NCBI GenBank assembly: GCA_040954595.2
Contig: CM082588.2
Location: 1,798,001-1,862,000, forward strand
Source of the DNA: Balanoglossus misakiensis
Taxonomy: Eukaryota > Hemichordata
Reading direction: 5' to 3'
Length of the DNA: 64,000 nt
Shown here: piece after piece, positions 26,925-40,169 of the stretch
How the letters are laid out: every line of letters starts with the position of its first letter
Numbering within the stretch: the stretch's first letter is position 1
The notes under the pieces: generated by a model
Database searches by the model: none
The model's input: only the letters and a program-made list of their open reading frames with translations
Told to the model about the DNA's origin: nothing
Made by a program: the position numbers and the translations under genes

Positions 26925-28609
26925 ATGAACTCGGTTCTGAGAGAGACGTCTTCACCCGGAAAGCGGGAGAGGACGAAGACGGTGCGTTTCAGCGAAGCCG
27001 ACTCCAAGATCGCCAATCTCAGGCAAGACGAGGTGCTGAGCGTCAATCTGAAGAGACTGGACGCCCAGCGGAGGAAAGCGCTCTTCAAGTTAGAGGAAAG
27101 TCAACAGGTGACGCATGCAGCCTTGGACTTCATCACCCACACCAGGGAAATCGCAGAGGCCGGTTCACGAATTGAACTGGTCCTCCAGATGAGAAAGAAT
27201 GAGGCGCGGCGACCCGCTTGGAACAATCAAACAAAGGTAGGCCAAGCGACCGCTGTCTCTATTGATTTTCGGCGACTACGCACAAAAAATCGTCCCTGTC
27301 CGCTGGGATGAACCAAATGGCTGTCGAATCTAATGCGATTCTAATCAAAGATCCCCGATGCATAAAATGGACAAAATCAAAGGCAGGGACAGGCGGTTTG
27401 TGAAAACCAACCGCGGGTCATCAAACTATCTATATTTATCCTATCCGTCTATTCATCGACCTCGCTTCTCAACAGGTGTACTCTTTCTAATGAATGCGTT
27501 GCTTGTCACAATTCAATGAAAGTTTATCTTACCTCTGTCTTCTCAGTGTTGTCGTATTTCTTGAGGGACGTTCAAGCGAAGAGATTTAGTTCCATTGGCA
27601 TCGAATTACAGTCAGCACTTCTTTCATATGCGACCTGTGTACCTGATGTGTTCGTTGTCTGTTTCCATTGACACAGGTTTCTAAGAAGACGCCGTTTTTG
27701 GACATGAAACCCTCTCACGGTTGGAGCCGACCGAATTCCGCTGCCAGCCACACTTCATCACGGTCACTGATGGCCTCCAATATCCAGTGCATTGACGCCA
27801 GGGGACTCGTTCTTGGCGTTCCGTTGAACTCCCTGCCACTCGGCTTCGTTGCAGATCTACGGCGTGCCAGCAGCAGCCAAGGATTTGGCGGGGGATCCAC
27901 AATCAGCAGCGTGGCCAAGGTGAGAAAGCGACCCGCCAGCTCGCCAGGAAACCTCCGACTGAGGCAGTTGAATTCGATCTTGACGAACCACAGCATGGCA
28001 CCACCTGTTGACACGAGCACCCACCTGCCAATGCCATACAGCGAATACCACGATAAGTTTCTGGGAGTTCCACAACTGGAAGACGATGATGATGCGCAAG
28101 AGGACAGGCCTTTCTCCGGCGCCAAACACAGGACTGGTCGTGGACGTAGCCACAGTAGTTTGGGTTTCACAACAGATGGGCCCAGTGCGTATTATGAAAC
28201 ATCTCCAGGTGGCGGAATGAGTAAAAAACAAATGCACAGACCCAGACCACACACTGCCGGTTGTGGCTCTATACACAGAGAATCGCGTTCCCGACGAGAA
28301 CTCAAAATGTTGACGCATATTGATGAAATTTGGCAGTCGGAAAGGGAAGTCATCATGGAGGATAAACTGAGGGAAGTGCAAGAACAGAACTTTTTCGCTG
28401 AAGAAAAAATGAAAGAAAAGGTTTTTGATTTTTTCGATAGATTGGATGCCGACAAAGAAGTTTCACCACCGGCGGAGAGTTGGAAAATGGTAACGAGGCC
28501 AAAACGACCGCGAACTCCGAATGTGTTTTACAGAACAACCCCTCCGTCAGATATGCAAATACGGACTAAATCAAACTGCAGACGACCATGTAGTGCCTGG
28601 ACAGTATAG
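26925..28609 (+). CDS. Uncharacterised basic coiled-coil protein B (two exons), tandem paralogue of the gene at 23678
   Basis: Exons 26925-27236 and 27677-28609, phase-0 intron (GTAGGC donor, ACACAG acceptor), 414 residues. The family is not recognised. The N-terminal exon codes a charged helix (LSVNLKRLDAQRRKALFKLE). The middle of exon 2 is low-complexity and Ser/Gly/Pro-rich, with an acidic run (LEDDDDAQED). The C-terminal part has SRSRRELKMLTHIDEI, a charged helix, and EKVFDFFDRLDADKE, aligned with gene A. It ends NCRRPCSAWTV. Like gene A it has a short first exon, a phase-0 intron, and a long second exon with the shared block near its end. Protein B is longer mainly in the unstructured middle. 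Both genes read the same way, 2.1 kb apart, so they arose by tandem duplication or belong to a larger local family. Function unknown. Confidence 0.75.
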
Positions 28610-30852
28610 TTTGTTGGCTGTCCAATCATGGCCGACTTTACATGAAGCATATTGTTGGGTTCACCAATCGTGGTTGACTTTACATGTAGGTTGGCGAGTG
28701 ACGGGCGAAAAAGTGCGCCACCACATTCGCCATTCGATACAACACAGACACATTTTTAATTTTACAGTTTTGCTTTTTATATCTTCAGTTAACAGGCTTA
28801 TCACTGAAAATACAGCCAGCAGAAATAGCAAAATGAGAAAAATACCTTGTGATACTAACTGGATCAGTGCCACATGTAATGCGCATTACATTATAAACAC
28901 TGTGACATCACACATCATGTAGAATGTTTCGCTTTTCAAATACTATCCACTACTATGATTTCAGCACTGTTCAAAAGATCATTGACTGCAGATCAAGTAA
29001 TTATCAGCTCATGACTTTTGGAGTGAAAAATTGACCTCTGATTTCATGATTCATACATTTTTCGACAATTTCAACATCCTACAGTGTAATGAAGTTTTTG
29101 GTGACTACATGGAATATTCATTGCTACAACACTACTGTCCACTAATCAGTGACACTAGACTGTAAGCCTGGTAAAATGTGATGTCTACAACCAACATAAC
29201 CTTCCTTTCTTCTGTTCCACTTATCAGTAATTAATCATTTCTTATGCTGCTTTTGAAGATCGATACCACACATGGTGTGACACTAAAATCTTGAACAGCT
29301 AAAAATATGCAGGGCCGTACACACTTCTAAAAATACACAGCAATCAAAATGCTGAGCACTGGCAACAATGGTCTATGCAACTGTGACATCAAAAATTTTC
29401 CCACTATAATTTATTATTCACATTTTCAACTTTTCATGGATTCTTCCACTTAAATTGGATCAAAACAGTCAATAATGATCTTATAATGATCCAGCTGGAT
29501 TGATATTCTTCTTTATCATGGATTATGTGGAAAAAAACACCTCTGTTGTTGACAGTACGGTGGTGGTATTATGTTATAGTCATTATCTCGTTACATCAAA
29601 ATCATACTGAACTATTGTTAGGAGTGTTTGGCTATTTTCTGTTTAAACACTTACTGAAAAGTCATCTTTGCTTCATGACAGGGCTTAAATTAAAGTGCAT
29701 TTTACAAATTTTATCCTACTCAATTACAATATACTTTGCATCCTTTATCAGAAGTGTTTGTGTGCAAAAATACACTCCACGGATGATAATCCTACTCTTG
29801 GTATCTATGAGCTGTGTGTGTGTGTATTCTTATTATCTATCTATATCCATTTATTTTATCACAATAATGGCACTGTTATGTCGGACCTCATTGGTCCAGA
29901 CACAGAAGCATATCATACATACGCGCATAAGCACTAAGTTTAAATAAATGCAAAAGAAATTGGGGAAACAAAATTCAAAAATATTTCATTTGTAAAATTA
30001 CACTTACATAGAAAAAAACAGGAAACAGTAACAAATGAACTTTGACCTGCCTTGTGGTTCAAAGGTCAAGAATGAGTAGCAGGAGATACAGAAAATGTGT
30101 CAAAAAAGTAATAATTTACTCTGATGTCTTTCACCCATGGTTTGTGATGCATGTACTATATATCATTTCTAACCAAATATGCATCATTTTACTAAACTTC
30201 TCAGGCAAAGTTCGAAAAATTAAAACAAGTAATCGACCTTGCTCAAATGTCTGTTCATAGCTTGCAAACTTCACTTGTGTGTAACTACAGATTCTAGAAG
30301 TACATGAATGTCAAATATCTAACTGCATCAAATCTATCTTGTGTTTTTTTAAACCAAAGCTATATCTATTCCAAGGAAGTCTGCTCACATATTATCACAC
30401 ACACTCTCACATACAACCTACATACTATAACTGAAAAACAAACTGTCATTTTAAGAGACAAGTATTCATTCTGCTGCAATATAAACACGTATTTTGGGGA
30501 AAATAGGCAAAAATGAATCAGTTTCACCTTGTAAACAAGCACCGAAGCATATCATTCTTTTACATAGCAAAGTTTGACAAAAGATTCTCATGACAAGCGA
30601 GCTGATTTAAATTCTACTTGTAATCCAACAGAGTTTCTCAAGATTTCTAATTTTCCAAGAACAGCAAGAAACAAGAGACTTCTTTACAATCTCTCAATGC
30701 AGTAAATTTATATTTTAATTATCATGCAAACTTTGGAATTTTCTTCTCGCGGAATAATTTTCACAGCACCATCTCAGTTGATGACAGAATTATGGCGCTG
30801 ATGGCTACACAATAATTCATTAGTTTTTAATTTCAAACAATTCATAAATTTT
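28610..30852. other. AT-rich spacer between gene B and MAP7 (convergent 3' ends)
   Basis: No supportable gene. A 140-codon plus-strand frame at 29525-29947 is Ile/Leu/Tyr-rich, as expected from AT-rich spacer, and lacks any family signature. The 3' UTRs of gene B (left) and MAP7 (right) lie here. Confidence 0.4.
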
Positions 30853-30858
30853 TTTATT
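30853..30858 (-). terminator. Possible polyadenylation signal of MAP7
   Basis: TTTATT on the plus strand reads AATAAA on the minus strand, about 250 bp after the MAP7 stop codon. Another TTTATT lies nearby at about 30880, so the choice is uncertain. Confidence 0.35.
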
Positions 30859-31108
30859 GCCCTTATTTCTTTTGTTTCTTTATTCCTGGCAGTTTTTGTC
30901 GGTGATGAATGACTAAACTTCAACCTCACTAGGTTGGCTAAATATTTTCAAAGTCTGGGCTGCGCATTGTCGGAAACAAAATCAATGTTTTGCTTTTTTT
31001 TGGCAATATCTGCTTCACTTAACTTTTTAGCAAGCCAACACCACTGTACACGAACCTAACTACAAGCACTGAATTTACAAAATCTGGCTCAGCAGCAGTG
31101 ATGACGCG

Positions 31109-34100
31109 TCAAACCCAGTCAGCGTCTGTATCACTTTCTTTTTGCACAATCGTCCACAATTTTCCTTCCTCGCCTTCGGAATCATCTTCCCCTTCATTTA
31201 TCCCAAGTCTCCGTTCCACTTCTCCTTGTTGAACTTTCATCAACTCTTCCACTTTCTGCCAAATCTCATCTTCCACATTGCTCTCATTATCATCATCATC
31301 ATCATCACCACTGGTATTGACATCACTTGCTGGGGCAATTTCACAGCACTCGTACTTCGCAATCGAGGACAAATAAGGTTCGCTAGGGTTTGTGTCATAA
31401 ATTGATGAATCTCTACTGGCTAATTTGTTGGCTTCTACAGGCTCTGATGAATGCTGGCTGCTTTGTTTACATGACTTCTGTCGAATAAGGCAGAAAGACA
31501 CAGAAATTTTAATAATAATAACTATGATAAAACCATCCAGATTAATGACATAAACACTCAGTTTCAGGGCTGCACATTCCAATAAACAAAATACCATGTG
31601 ACAAGTATTGACCTATCAGAGTGACCAATCAACACTGTACCACCTGCACTGCTGTGGGGATCAAGTCTTACAATAACAGTATACATGTATGTCAGGCAAA
31701 ACCACCCAAGAAACACCAGCATTGCCATGACAACGGAACACCTGCATGGCAATGACAACGAAACACCTCTTAATTGTAACTGAACAGTGCCTGTCTAATG
31801 CAACAATCACAGCGCCCTCACAGGCAGGACGGAAATTCAGTCTCAGAATTGCTTACTCATGCTTGGTGGAACAACTGACCTGCACCCTAACCCTAGTTCT
31901 GGAAGTTCTACAAGTGTTTTGAGATGTTGAATTCAACTTCAGGCCAAGAAGTATGAGATAATTTAACAGATAACAGAGATTACATGAGTGGCAATGTCTC
32001 AGTTTTGAAGAAGATCACCTCCTTAAGAATCATTTCAATAGACCCAAGCTTGCATGCACCGTTACTACCCATGTCACTAAGGAGGACGGGGGATGGGGGG
32101 ACTTGAATTACAGTACCTCATTAAGCTTATTAAAAGCAATTGCTGTTGAAGCAACAATCCGCGCTCTAACAAGACGCTGAGTCCTTGCTGTATCTAGACC
32201 GGGTGTCAAGTCTCCTTTTGTGTGCATGTGAGGAGGGCCAAAAACGATTGTCAGCATTATCAGATTCAGAAGATTTAACACCAATTATCATCATGGAAAA
32301 CATATCTTATAATTGATGACAACGTCGAATACATTTTCAGAATTTTGTTTTGGGTGTTATTTCCTTTAGGCAATGTCTATTCTACCCCACCACCTCCACC
32401 AATGAATACGAAACTCCTAACCTTAGTAAACCTAGAGAACAAAAATATTGCTGAAAAGCAAGAAATGCATTCTCTCCTACAAGTTGGTTAGAAATGAAAA
32501 TTGTTGAAAACACATATGACACTTGAAAAAACCCACAGCAATGCAGTTGGTAATATTGCTCACAGCCACGACTTCTACCCCTAATTTTTTCAACCCTTCC
32601 ACTGCCATACCTGTGGGTCGCACCCATTGTCTGCTATGACATGGTCAGCACCCAACACAGGAAAATGGGGGTGGAAGGGTTAACTTCTCCCAAATCTCAC
32701 AACTGAGCTAGTTGGATGATCAACGAGTGGGTTCTGCTCCCTCTTGGAGATGATCGAATTCTTCAAGCTTGCTGTGAGATTGTGGGTTGGACAAGATTTC
32801 TCTAACCTGCAGGTTCTTCAGGGGTTCTTGTCTTTTGACTTGCTATGAGTTGATCCCTATCTTGATGATTTAAACGAAATGAGTCTGTTGTAAATGAATC
32901 CTCTAGTTGATCTTTCTCTGCTGGAATCTCTTGTAAACTGAAAAAGAAAAGATGGGTGGCAGTTTTATATGAGCATCCACCAAAAAAAATCCATGGAATT
33001 CAGACATTGACTGCGCCCCACAGTCAATACCAGAAAGCCCCAGAAGAGTAAGACTCACCTTGTTTCCACAGTAACAGTATCTGCATTCCCATTGGCTGTT
33101 GGTTGTACCTCCCCTTGTTGATCACTATCTCTACTTTCACCATCTTGTCCCTCACCCTGATCCGCTGCAGGCGAACCCTCCTCCGCCTTGAGTTCTGTCT
33201 CCGAAGTCACACTCTCTGTAATACTACTAGAAATCGAGTGTTTTTCACTCACAATTGTATTTACAGTGACAGTTTCCTTGGAAGTGGTATCTTCCACAAT
33301 CTCTGTTTCGTTTTCGTGATTCTCACTTGTGTCAATATCTTTATCTTCGTCTAAATCTCTACTTTCCCCATCCTTGCTTGCATTTTCTGCTGTGGTTTCA
33401 TTTTCCACCAACTGCACCTCACTGGGTTCAGTCTCTGCTTCTACTTTCACTTCCACCACAGGAGATTCCTCAGTTTTTCCGTTCTCACTCGATTCCTTGC
33501 CGTCTTCCGATTCCCCATCGGCTACGGAATTTGTTTCCGATGCCGGCTTGGACTCCTTGTCCTCCTCGGATTTTGTCTCTTCCGATGATTCATCCGCCTT
33601 GGCCGGCTGGGGTTCACTTTCATCTTTCTTCTTCTCGTCCTCCTCCTTGGGGCCACGCCTAGTTCTCTTCATAATTTGCTCAATGCGCTGGAAATCAACC
33701 AGATCAACACAAGAAATTTAATCTACAAAGAAGAGGTACATGTGTGCCGACAGGTGGGCAGGAATTCAGATGGGATGCCATCATATGATGCACTGCTGTC
33801 AATCATGATGTCACTTCCTGTGACATCACATCCTGTAATGTCCCAAAGATTGAACCTACCCTTCTCCTGGCATCCCTTTCCTCTTCCTCTTTCTTGAGTT
33901 TCTCTTCCAATTCTCTCTGTCTCTTCTCCGCTTCTTCCTTGGCTCGCTGTTCTGCTTCAACTTTCTGCAGGGGATAAAAAAATACATGCCATGATCATCA
34001 ACCGAGTGTTAATTGAATCACTCGTATCAACACTAACTGCTACAAAGTACATCACAGCAAATAATGTATCATGACTTTTTGTCATATTAATTTGATGCAA

Positions 34101-37100
34101 CATGTGTTGGTTGAAGGGTATTCCAACCCCCCCCCCCCTCTCCACTCTCCCTCCCCTCCCTCTCCCTAAATACTTGCCTGTCTGGCTTCTTCTTCAGCTC
34201 GTTCTTTTTCTTCTCTCTCTTGTCTTTCATGTTCTTCGATAGCTTTCCTTAATCTCTCCTCCTCGGCCTTTCTGTGTTCCTCAGCCAGCCTCATGGCTTC
34301 CTCTTCCAGTCGTCTCTGCTCTTCTTCCTCTCGTCGGATTCTCTCTTCTTCTTGTCGTCTGCAATTATTGGATAGCATTCGCATGAACATTTGACACTTC
34401 TGAAAGCATTCACTTTCACTTTCACAAAAAGGGAATTGTAGTTCCAAGATCTTTAATGCGTGACTGAAGTTTATTTTTGAAAATCAAGTGTTACCTCAAC
34501 TCTTCCTGTCGTTGTCGTTCAAGCTCAGCTTCCCTCTCTGCTTGTTCTTTGGCGAGTCTACGTCTCTCTGCTAAGGCTGCCTTGGCCCTTTCCTCGTCTG
34601 TATAGCCTGCCTTTGGTTGGCTGGCTTCCTTTTCAGATGTTTCTCCATTCACCTTTTCGCTTGGTTTCTCCTTCGGCTTTTCGGCTGCTGCTGCTGGTGC
34701 TGCTGGTTTCTCGCTAGCTTTCGGTTTTTCGATAGCTTTTGTTTTCTCACTAGCTTTGGGTTTGCTCTTTGCGCTCTTTTCTTTGTTTTCAGCTGCTTTG
34801 GCATCCTTGGTCACCGTTTTTGTTACCTTGGTTACTGGCGACTGGTTTGCTTTTGTCACTGTTGTCTTGGTGACTGTTGTTTTGCTTGTGACGCTTGTTG
34901 ATGTAGTATTTCTTGTCGCGGATGAAGGTCTTGGCGAGTGTTCGGAACTGATTTTGCGTGGCGTGGTAGGCTTCGTGGCAGACACAGGTCTTGTAGCCGT
35001 TTCTGTGCTCGGTAATTTGCGAGGGGTCTTTGCGCTTATAGATGCTAAAGTTTTACTGGGTGACGGAGTGCCCGGTTTGCGTTCGGTCGCAGCTGGCGTA
35101 ATCGACTTTTTAATCGGAGGTGTGCCATTCTTGCCCACTGCTAGATGCGCTGGTCGGCTGGGTTTGTTGTCCTTGGGAGCGTACAAAGCGCGATCAGCAG
35201 AATGAGCGCGTGGAGTGCGACTGGTTTTTGGTGTCTGGCCTGGAGAGGGCACCCTTGGAGAGGCGGACTTGGAACTTTTAGGGACAGGTGAAGCAACAAA
35301 AGTTCCAGGTGACAGTGGTCTCTGAAAAGGTTAGAAAACAAGCATTTTCAATCTGCATACATTATTTCAAAATTACCTTCAGGAAATAATCACAAAATCA
35401 GTATTATGCTACTAATCTATTTTACTAATTTTATTTTTAAGCACTACGCAGAGAAAGAATGTTTAATGCCCTAAGCTAATGCTTCCAGCGTCTTCATTAT
35501 AAGGGTCATAGAATGAAATGCAAATAGTTTTGCTGCCAGTTTTCTGGCCACATATATAAATCACTTTAAAAAATTTGGCATATTGTAAAGTATTTTTTAA
35601 AGGGCCATATGCAATGCAACGAACAGCAATGGAATGATAGTTGGCCTACTTTAGAGCTATGTATGAGTTAAGCACTTCCACCCCCTCCCATTACAATGGA
35701 ATGGACCAACCCACTGCACATGGGGTTAGTGAGAGTGAACCACTATTGGAAGTGGAAGGGGTGGGTAGGAATGGATCTAGGCGAGATTTTTAAGATGACT
35801 AGTTAGTCAAGCAAGGGCTGGAGGGTGAAGGTACGTACTCACCAATCCAGTGCTGTCTGAGATTTTGTTTATTAAGTTACCATAGTGATGGGAGTAGGAG
35901 GAGGACAGGTGACCGGTGGGGTAGGGTTTCTAGTCATGAGATTACACAATAAAAGAAATGACCATGAAATATTGGTTACTATGACTACCATCAAAACCCT
36001 TAAAATCATGAAATCAATCCACTAGATTACTTCAAGCTGGTTTGGGGGAAAATAACATTAGCAGAAGCACACTCTGCAGGAGGTTTTAGGTTTGGGTTCG
36101 GAAAGAACAGTTTGAATACAGCAAAGAGGGTAAGTTTCCAGATGAACACAGACAGAACCTAGAAAGAAAATGAATGTGAAATTGATAATTAGTAACACAC
36201 ATCATCTGAAGTTGAATCCCAATCTGACGCTTACCCGAGATATATTCTCATGGCTCTTACTGGGAGGCAGCCGTCGGTCAAGACTGCGACTTCTGAGCTG
36301 GTTTGATCGGGGAACAGTCAAGTCGGCATGGCTAGAGTAAGCACGTGAGGACTCTGCAGCACACCACAGAAGATAACATGGTCATTCAATATTCAGACAA
36401 AATTTCACACATATTAAATCAAAACATGCAACAATGCACATTGACAAATGGAAAACTTTGACCACTGACTGGCACAAAATGTGTCTGATCATAACAGAAA
36501 CAGCCGTGAGATAATGCCTGATGCAAGACATTTTGACAGAACAGCAAATGACTGGGGTAACCGAAACACTCATACTGAAACCATTCCATTTTTCAACTTC
36601 TGCACATTTGATTCTAATAACACAGGCATAATCTCACAGCTTTTGAAAGTAAAAATGGACAATGAAAACAAGAATAACAACAATAACCTGTGAAAAGAAC
36701 AATAACTGCAACAACAAAAACAACAACAGATGACAATACATGTACAATATCACCAACTCTTCCCATCAAAGCATTACAGAGCTGTCTTGGAGATCTGGCA
36801 AACAAGGTTGATTTGGCGTGTGATATACATATTTTATATGTACTGTTAAATATTTATCATGAATGGGAGTATGTCACACCAATAGTTATTGACATAATGC
36901 TCTATAACAGAGTGAAGTGTTCCTTACAACTTGATGCTTAAGTGAGGTAATGTAACCACGACATTAGCATGTTTCCAGGTTACCATGGCAGCCTAGAAAC
37001 CATGACAACAGACACACACAGTGGGTCTCTGGTATTTTCGTTGCTTTGTTGATCAATTCACATGGATTGGACTATGAGTTATAGTCCCTGCACATACCAT

Positions 37101-39471
37101 TTTGCATGAAAAGGTGATTCACAGTTTCTATATCGTCTGATGCCATGGTAACCTAGAGTTTTTATACTACCAAGGTGATAAAAGTCCCTAGTTTGCCAGA
37201 TTTGACACTTGACAGCACTGTTATGATGTGAAATTTTTCTTGAACTGCTGGTAGTGTCGTTGGTATGTTCATCCCACAGTACACACAGCTACAATTTTTG
37301 GTGTCTCTATAACAGTTGAATTCTGTCAAATTGTCCTTCACGAGAGTAATTACACAATTTTCACTGATTTTTCCGTTCTCATTTATCAAAACAGTGGATA
37401 ATTTCCGACCAACATCAAACGAGGTTATCTCATTAGAGCAAATTGGCATGTAATGCGTGGGGACTGCAATTATCAAATAGCTCCCATATGGTCAAATTAC
37501 AGTAAATATTGTCATCCGGATAATGGATAAATGCCACACCTTTAGAATACACTGAAATCTGTTGATGGCCTAATGGAAAAAGCAGCTCATTGTTGACATT
37601 ATCTTGTTCATTTATAAGTTGTTTGACTCAGTAAAACATGGTGAATGACTGGTTGTCACAATTCAATTTATATTCAGTGATAATGCCAAAATATGCTCCA
37701 TAAGTTGGCCCTGTCTTAGTGTGTCGATGAGAGAACATACCAACGAACGTGAGGTGAAATGTGCGGGAAAATTCACTGTGCGTTTAGTCAATGCGGCACT
37801 GGAGAATGTACATAAACAGCACTAGGCATCTAACTACTACTAACATTACGCCTAACGCCCACAGAGCAAGCCAGCTAAGAGTACGAACAGACATGCTCGA
37901 GAGAGCGAGAGAGAGAAAAAAAAGCCCAGGAAGTGGTTTAATGAATAGACCAGTGTCACATGCACTGAATGAACCATCAGGATCATGCAGCCTATTTTGA
38001 TCTACAAAAAAAGTCTGGCTGAGGTCAGAGGTCAGAGTGCAGGAGGAAGAAATGTCAAAGGTCATCATCGAAATATGTCCACATAGACATGTGAATAACT
38101 ACAGGCAGCGTACGCTGACAAATAGTGGTAAATGAAAGTAGTTTGTGTGATAGTAAATACTAATATAATAACAATAATTAGATGCATGCATGGACACGGT
38201 TGGGTTATTCATTAGAACCTGTCTGTTTTATGGACTTAGCAAGTTTTAATGGTGATGATGAGGCACGCCATCGTTTGGGTCGAGGGGTGACAGATCTTGA
38301 AGTGGTAGAAGTAGTAGAAGAAGCAAAGCCCTTAGGCTTATCTACACCACCAGTGCTAGTTGAAGAGTTGCGAGCTTCTCTCTTAAAATCCATTGAAGAA
38401 CTGGTGTCATAGACTGGATAAAGCTCATCAGGATCGGCTCCGCGTAGCCTAATCAGGTGAATGGGACTCGGTGTGCGCGCTCTGTTCAGAGCGGAAGAAG
38501 ACATAGACAGGCGCTTACTCATGCTGTTGCCAGAGGCTGCCACGTTGGACACTGATGTGGATAAGCGTTTGGTTGGAGAGGAGAAGGTCGGTGTGCTGTG
38601 CGACTTCTCAGGAGGGATTTGCTCACTGCTGTGTCGCCGCTCGTTCTCTCCTATGTAGCTGAAATTGGAGCCGGGTGTCCACGAGCGTCTCTTTTCGCGA
38701 GCCTCTTTTGCAGTTTCAGAACGTTCTCGTGAGCGCCTTAAGATGGCTTCTTTTCGCTCCTGCCAACAGAAGGCAAATAAAATGTACTTTCATGTTAACT
38801 ACACTAGTCACCATCATGTCCCCCTCCAAAAAAGGCAATGCATCTCTAATGAGAAAAGGGACTTATCTACTTTAATGTGACAGATTACCTTGTCTTGCTG
38901 GTCCAGTAGACGGCGTCTTTCTTCTACAGCTGCCCTATGGGACATGTGACTGGATTTTGCGGCCTCTAGCCTTCGTCTCTTGTCAGCCATTTGTTGCTCT
39001 CGGATGGCATTTTGCTGTTCTATTTTCTCTCTCAAAGCCAGATCTGTTGGACCTGGTGAGACAAACAACATGTTAACATACAACAGTGAGTCCCTTTATG
39101 TGAAAATTCTTGCATTGCCAAAAGAGATCAGTAGCGAACACATATATGCACTGTCAGTTGGAGAATATCCTTCAATAAGTAACCTCGGAAGGGACCTACA
39201 GCTACATAGATGTACATGTACTTTGTAATCACGTACCACTTTTTGGTGTGTGCTTAGGACTTCCCGTGGACGAACTTGTCTTGGAAGGACTTCCGCAGGA
39301 ATCCTTTCCGCTCACAGTGCTCGTCTCGTTGCTCTGATCCACGGATGAGGAGACACTGCTGTCCGGATCCGGAGAGATGACGGCACCTTCCGGAGAATGC
39401 ACTCCGCTGTCTTGCGGCACTGAAGCCAACTCTGACGTGCTCATCTCGGGAGAAGTCTCCTCAGACGCCAT
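31109..39471 (-). CDS. MAP7: MAP7/ensconsin family microtubule-associated protein
   Basis: Eleven coding exons: 39471-39237, 39052-38889, 38759-38219, 36353-36235, 35321-34495, 34358-34178, 33964-33860, 33687-33059, 32937-32807, 32187-32117, 31477-31109; 1123 residues, phases consistent. MAP7 proteins bind microtubules through an N-terminal helix and recruit and activate kinesin-1 through a C-terminal coiled coil. The microtubule-binding helix is about 78-150 (REKIEQQNAIREQQMADKRRR, then ERKEAILRRSRERSETAKEARKRRSW). A long Ser/Thr/Pro/Lys-rich linker follows. The kinesin-binding coiled coil is about 590-730 (ERAKAALAERRRLAKEQAER to EERDARRR) and ends in the family signature RIEQIMKRTRRG. The tail is acidic, with a conserved-looking end (VEDEIWQKVEELMKVQQGEVE). 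Odd points: a GC donor after 34178, and a weak donor (CAG|GTTCTA) after 38219 followed within five codons by an in-frame stop. Confidence 0.92.
34127..34138 (+). repeat. Poly-C run of 12 in a MAP7 intron
   Basis: Twelve consecutive C bases followed by a CT-rich stretch to about 34168. On the transcribed (minus) strand this is a G/A-rich run just downstream of the GC donor at 34177. The length is likely to vary between individuals. Confidence 0.8.
38205..38218 (-). other. Read-through end of MAP7 exon 3: possible alternative C-terminus
   Basis: If the weak GTTCTA donor after 38219 is not used, the frame continues GSNE and stops at TAA (38207-38205). The product would hold about 320 residues: the microtubule-binding helix without the kinesin-1-binding coiled coil. 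The phase-1 junction to the exon at 36353 works (G|AG gives Glu), so the full-length form is also consistent. Whether the short form is made cannot be told from sequence. Confidence 0.4.
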
Positions 39472-40169
39472 GTCTTGAGAAGCATCTAAGAAGAGATCAA
39501 GAAAGAAGCAGAATGCAATAAATAATGTTCATGATTATAAAGATCATCATCAGCTGCAGCTGGCAGATAAAATAATAATACACTCACTTCACAGACTAGA
39601 TGAAGCATGTTGCTATTTTTAGCATCATGAAGGCCATATAATCACAAATCAATAGACATGATATGAAGCCTTGCGTGTAAAGCTATTCTGGTTTGGCAGA
39701 AAATAAACAAGTCTGTGAAAATAGGAACTGTCATAAATAGGCCAGACAAACCGAAATTTATCAGCAAATATTTTGCCTGGCAGTTCATCATGTCACAGGT
39801 TTCGCGCAGACTACACGTAGCTGAAGACATAAGCATACCAAGACGTGTGGCAGATCATAAATTGTAGTTCAAATTACTTCTCGGTCAGTGATTCATCTAC
39901 TAATTTACATGAAACAATGTTATCAGATAGATCCGATTTATTATGCAATGGTTGTGCAAGGCAGTTGATGAGATAATGTAGAGATGACACTGCAACAAGG
40001 CCTGATTGTGTTTCTCAAAAGACTTGCAACACACAGATATACTGGCACCCTTTATGTTTTGAAGTATATTTCCAACTATTGTGTGGTCCATTTCAATATT
40101 GTTCTTTCCATAAATCTATTTTAACTTTGGATAATTTAAAAATATATATACATATATATATATTTATGG

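Noticed and set aside
27715-28381. Antisense frames of 150-174 codons over exon 2 of the second uncharacterised gene
   Set aside because: The plus-strand frame is longer, has correct splice sites and shares a motif with its paralogue. The antisense frames have no support.
29525-29947. 140-codon plus-strand frame
   Set aside because: Rich in Ile, Leu, Tyr and Ser as expected of AT-rich non-coding DNA; no ATG-proximal signals or splice context.
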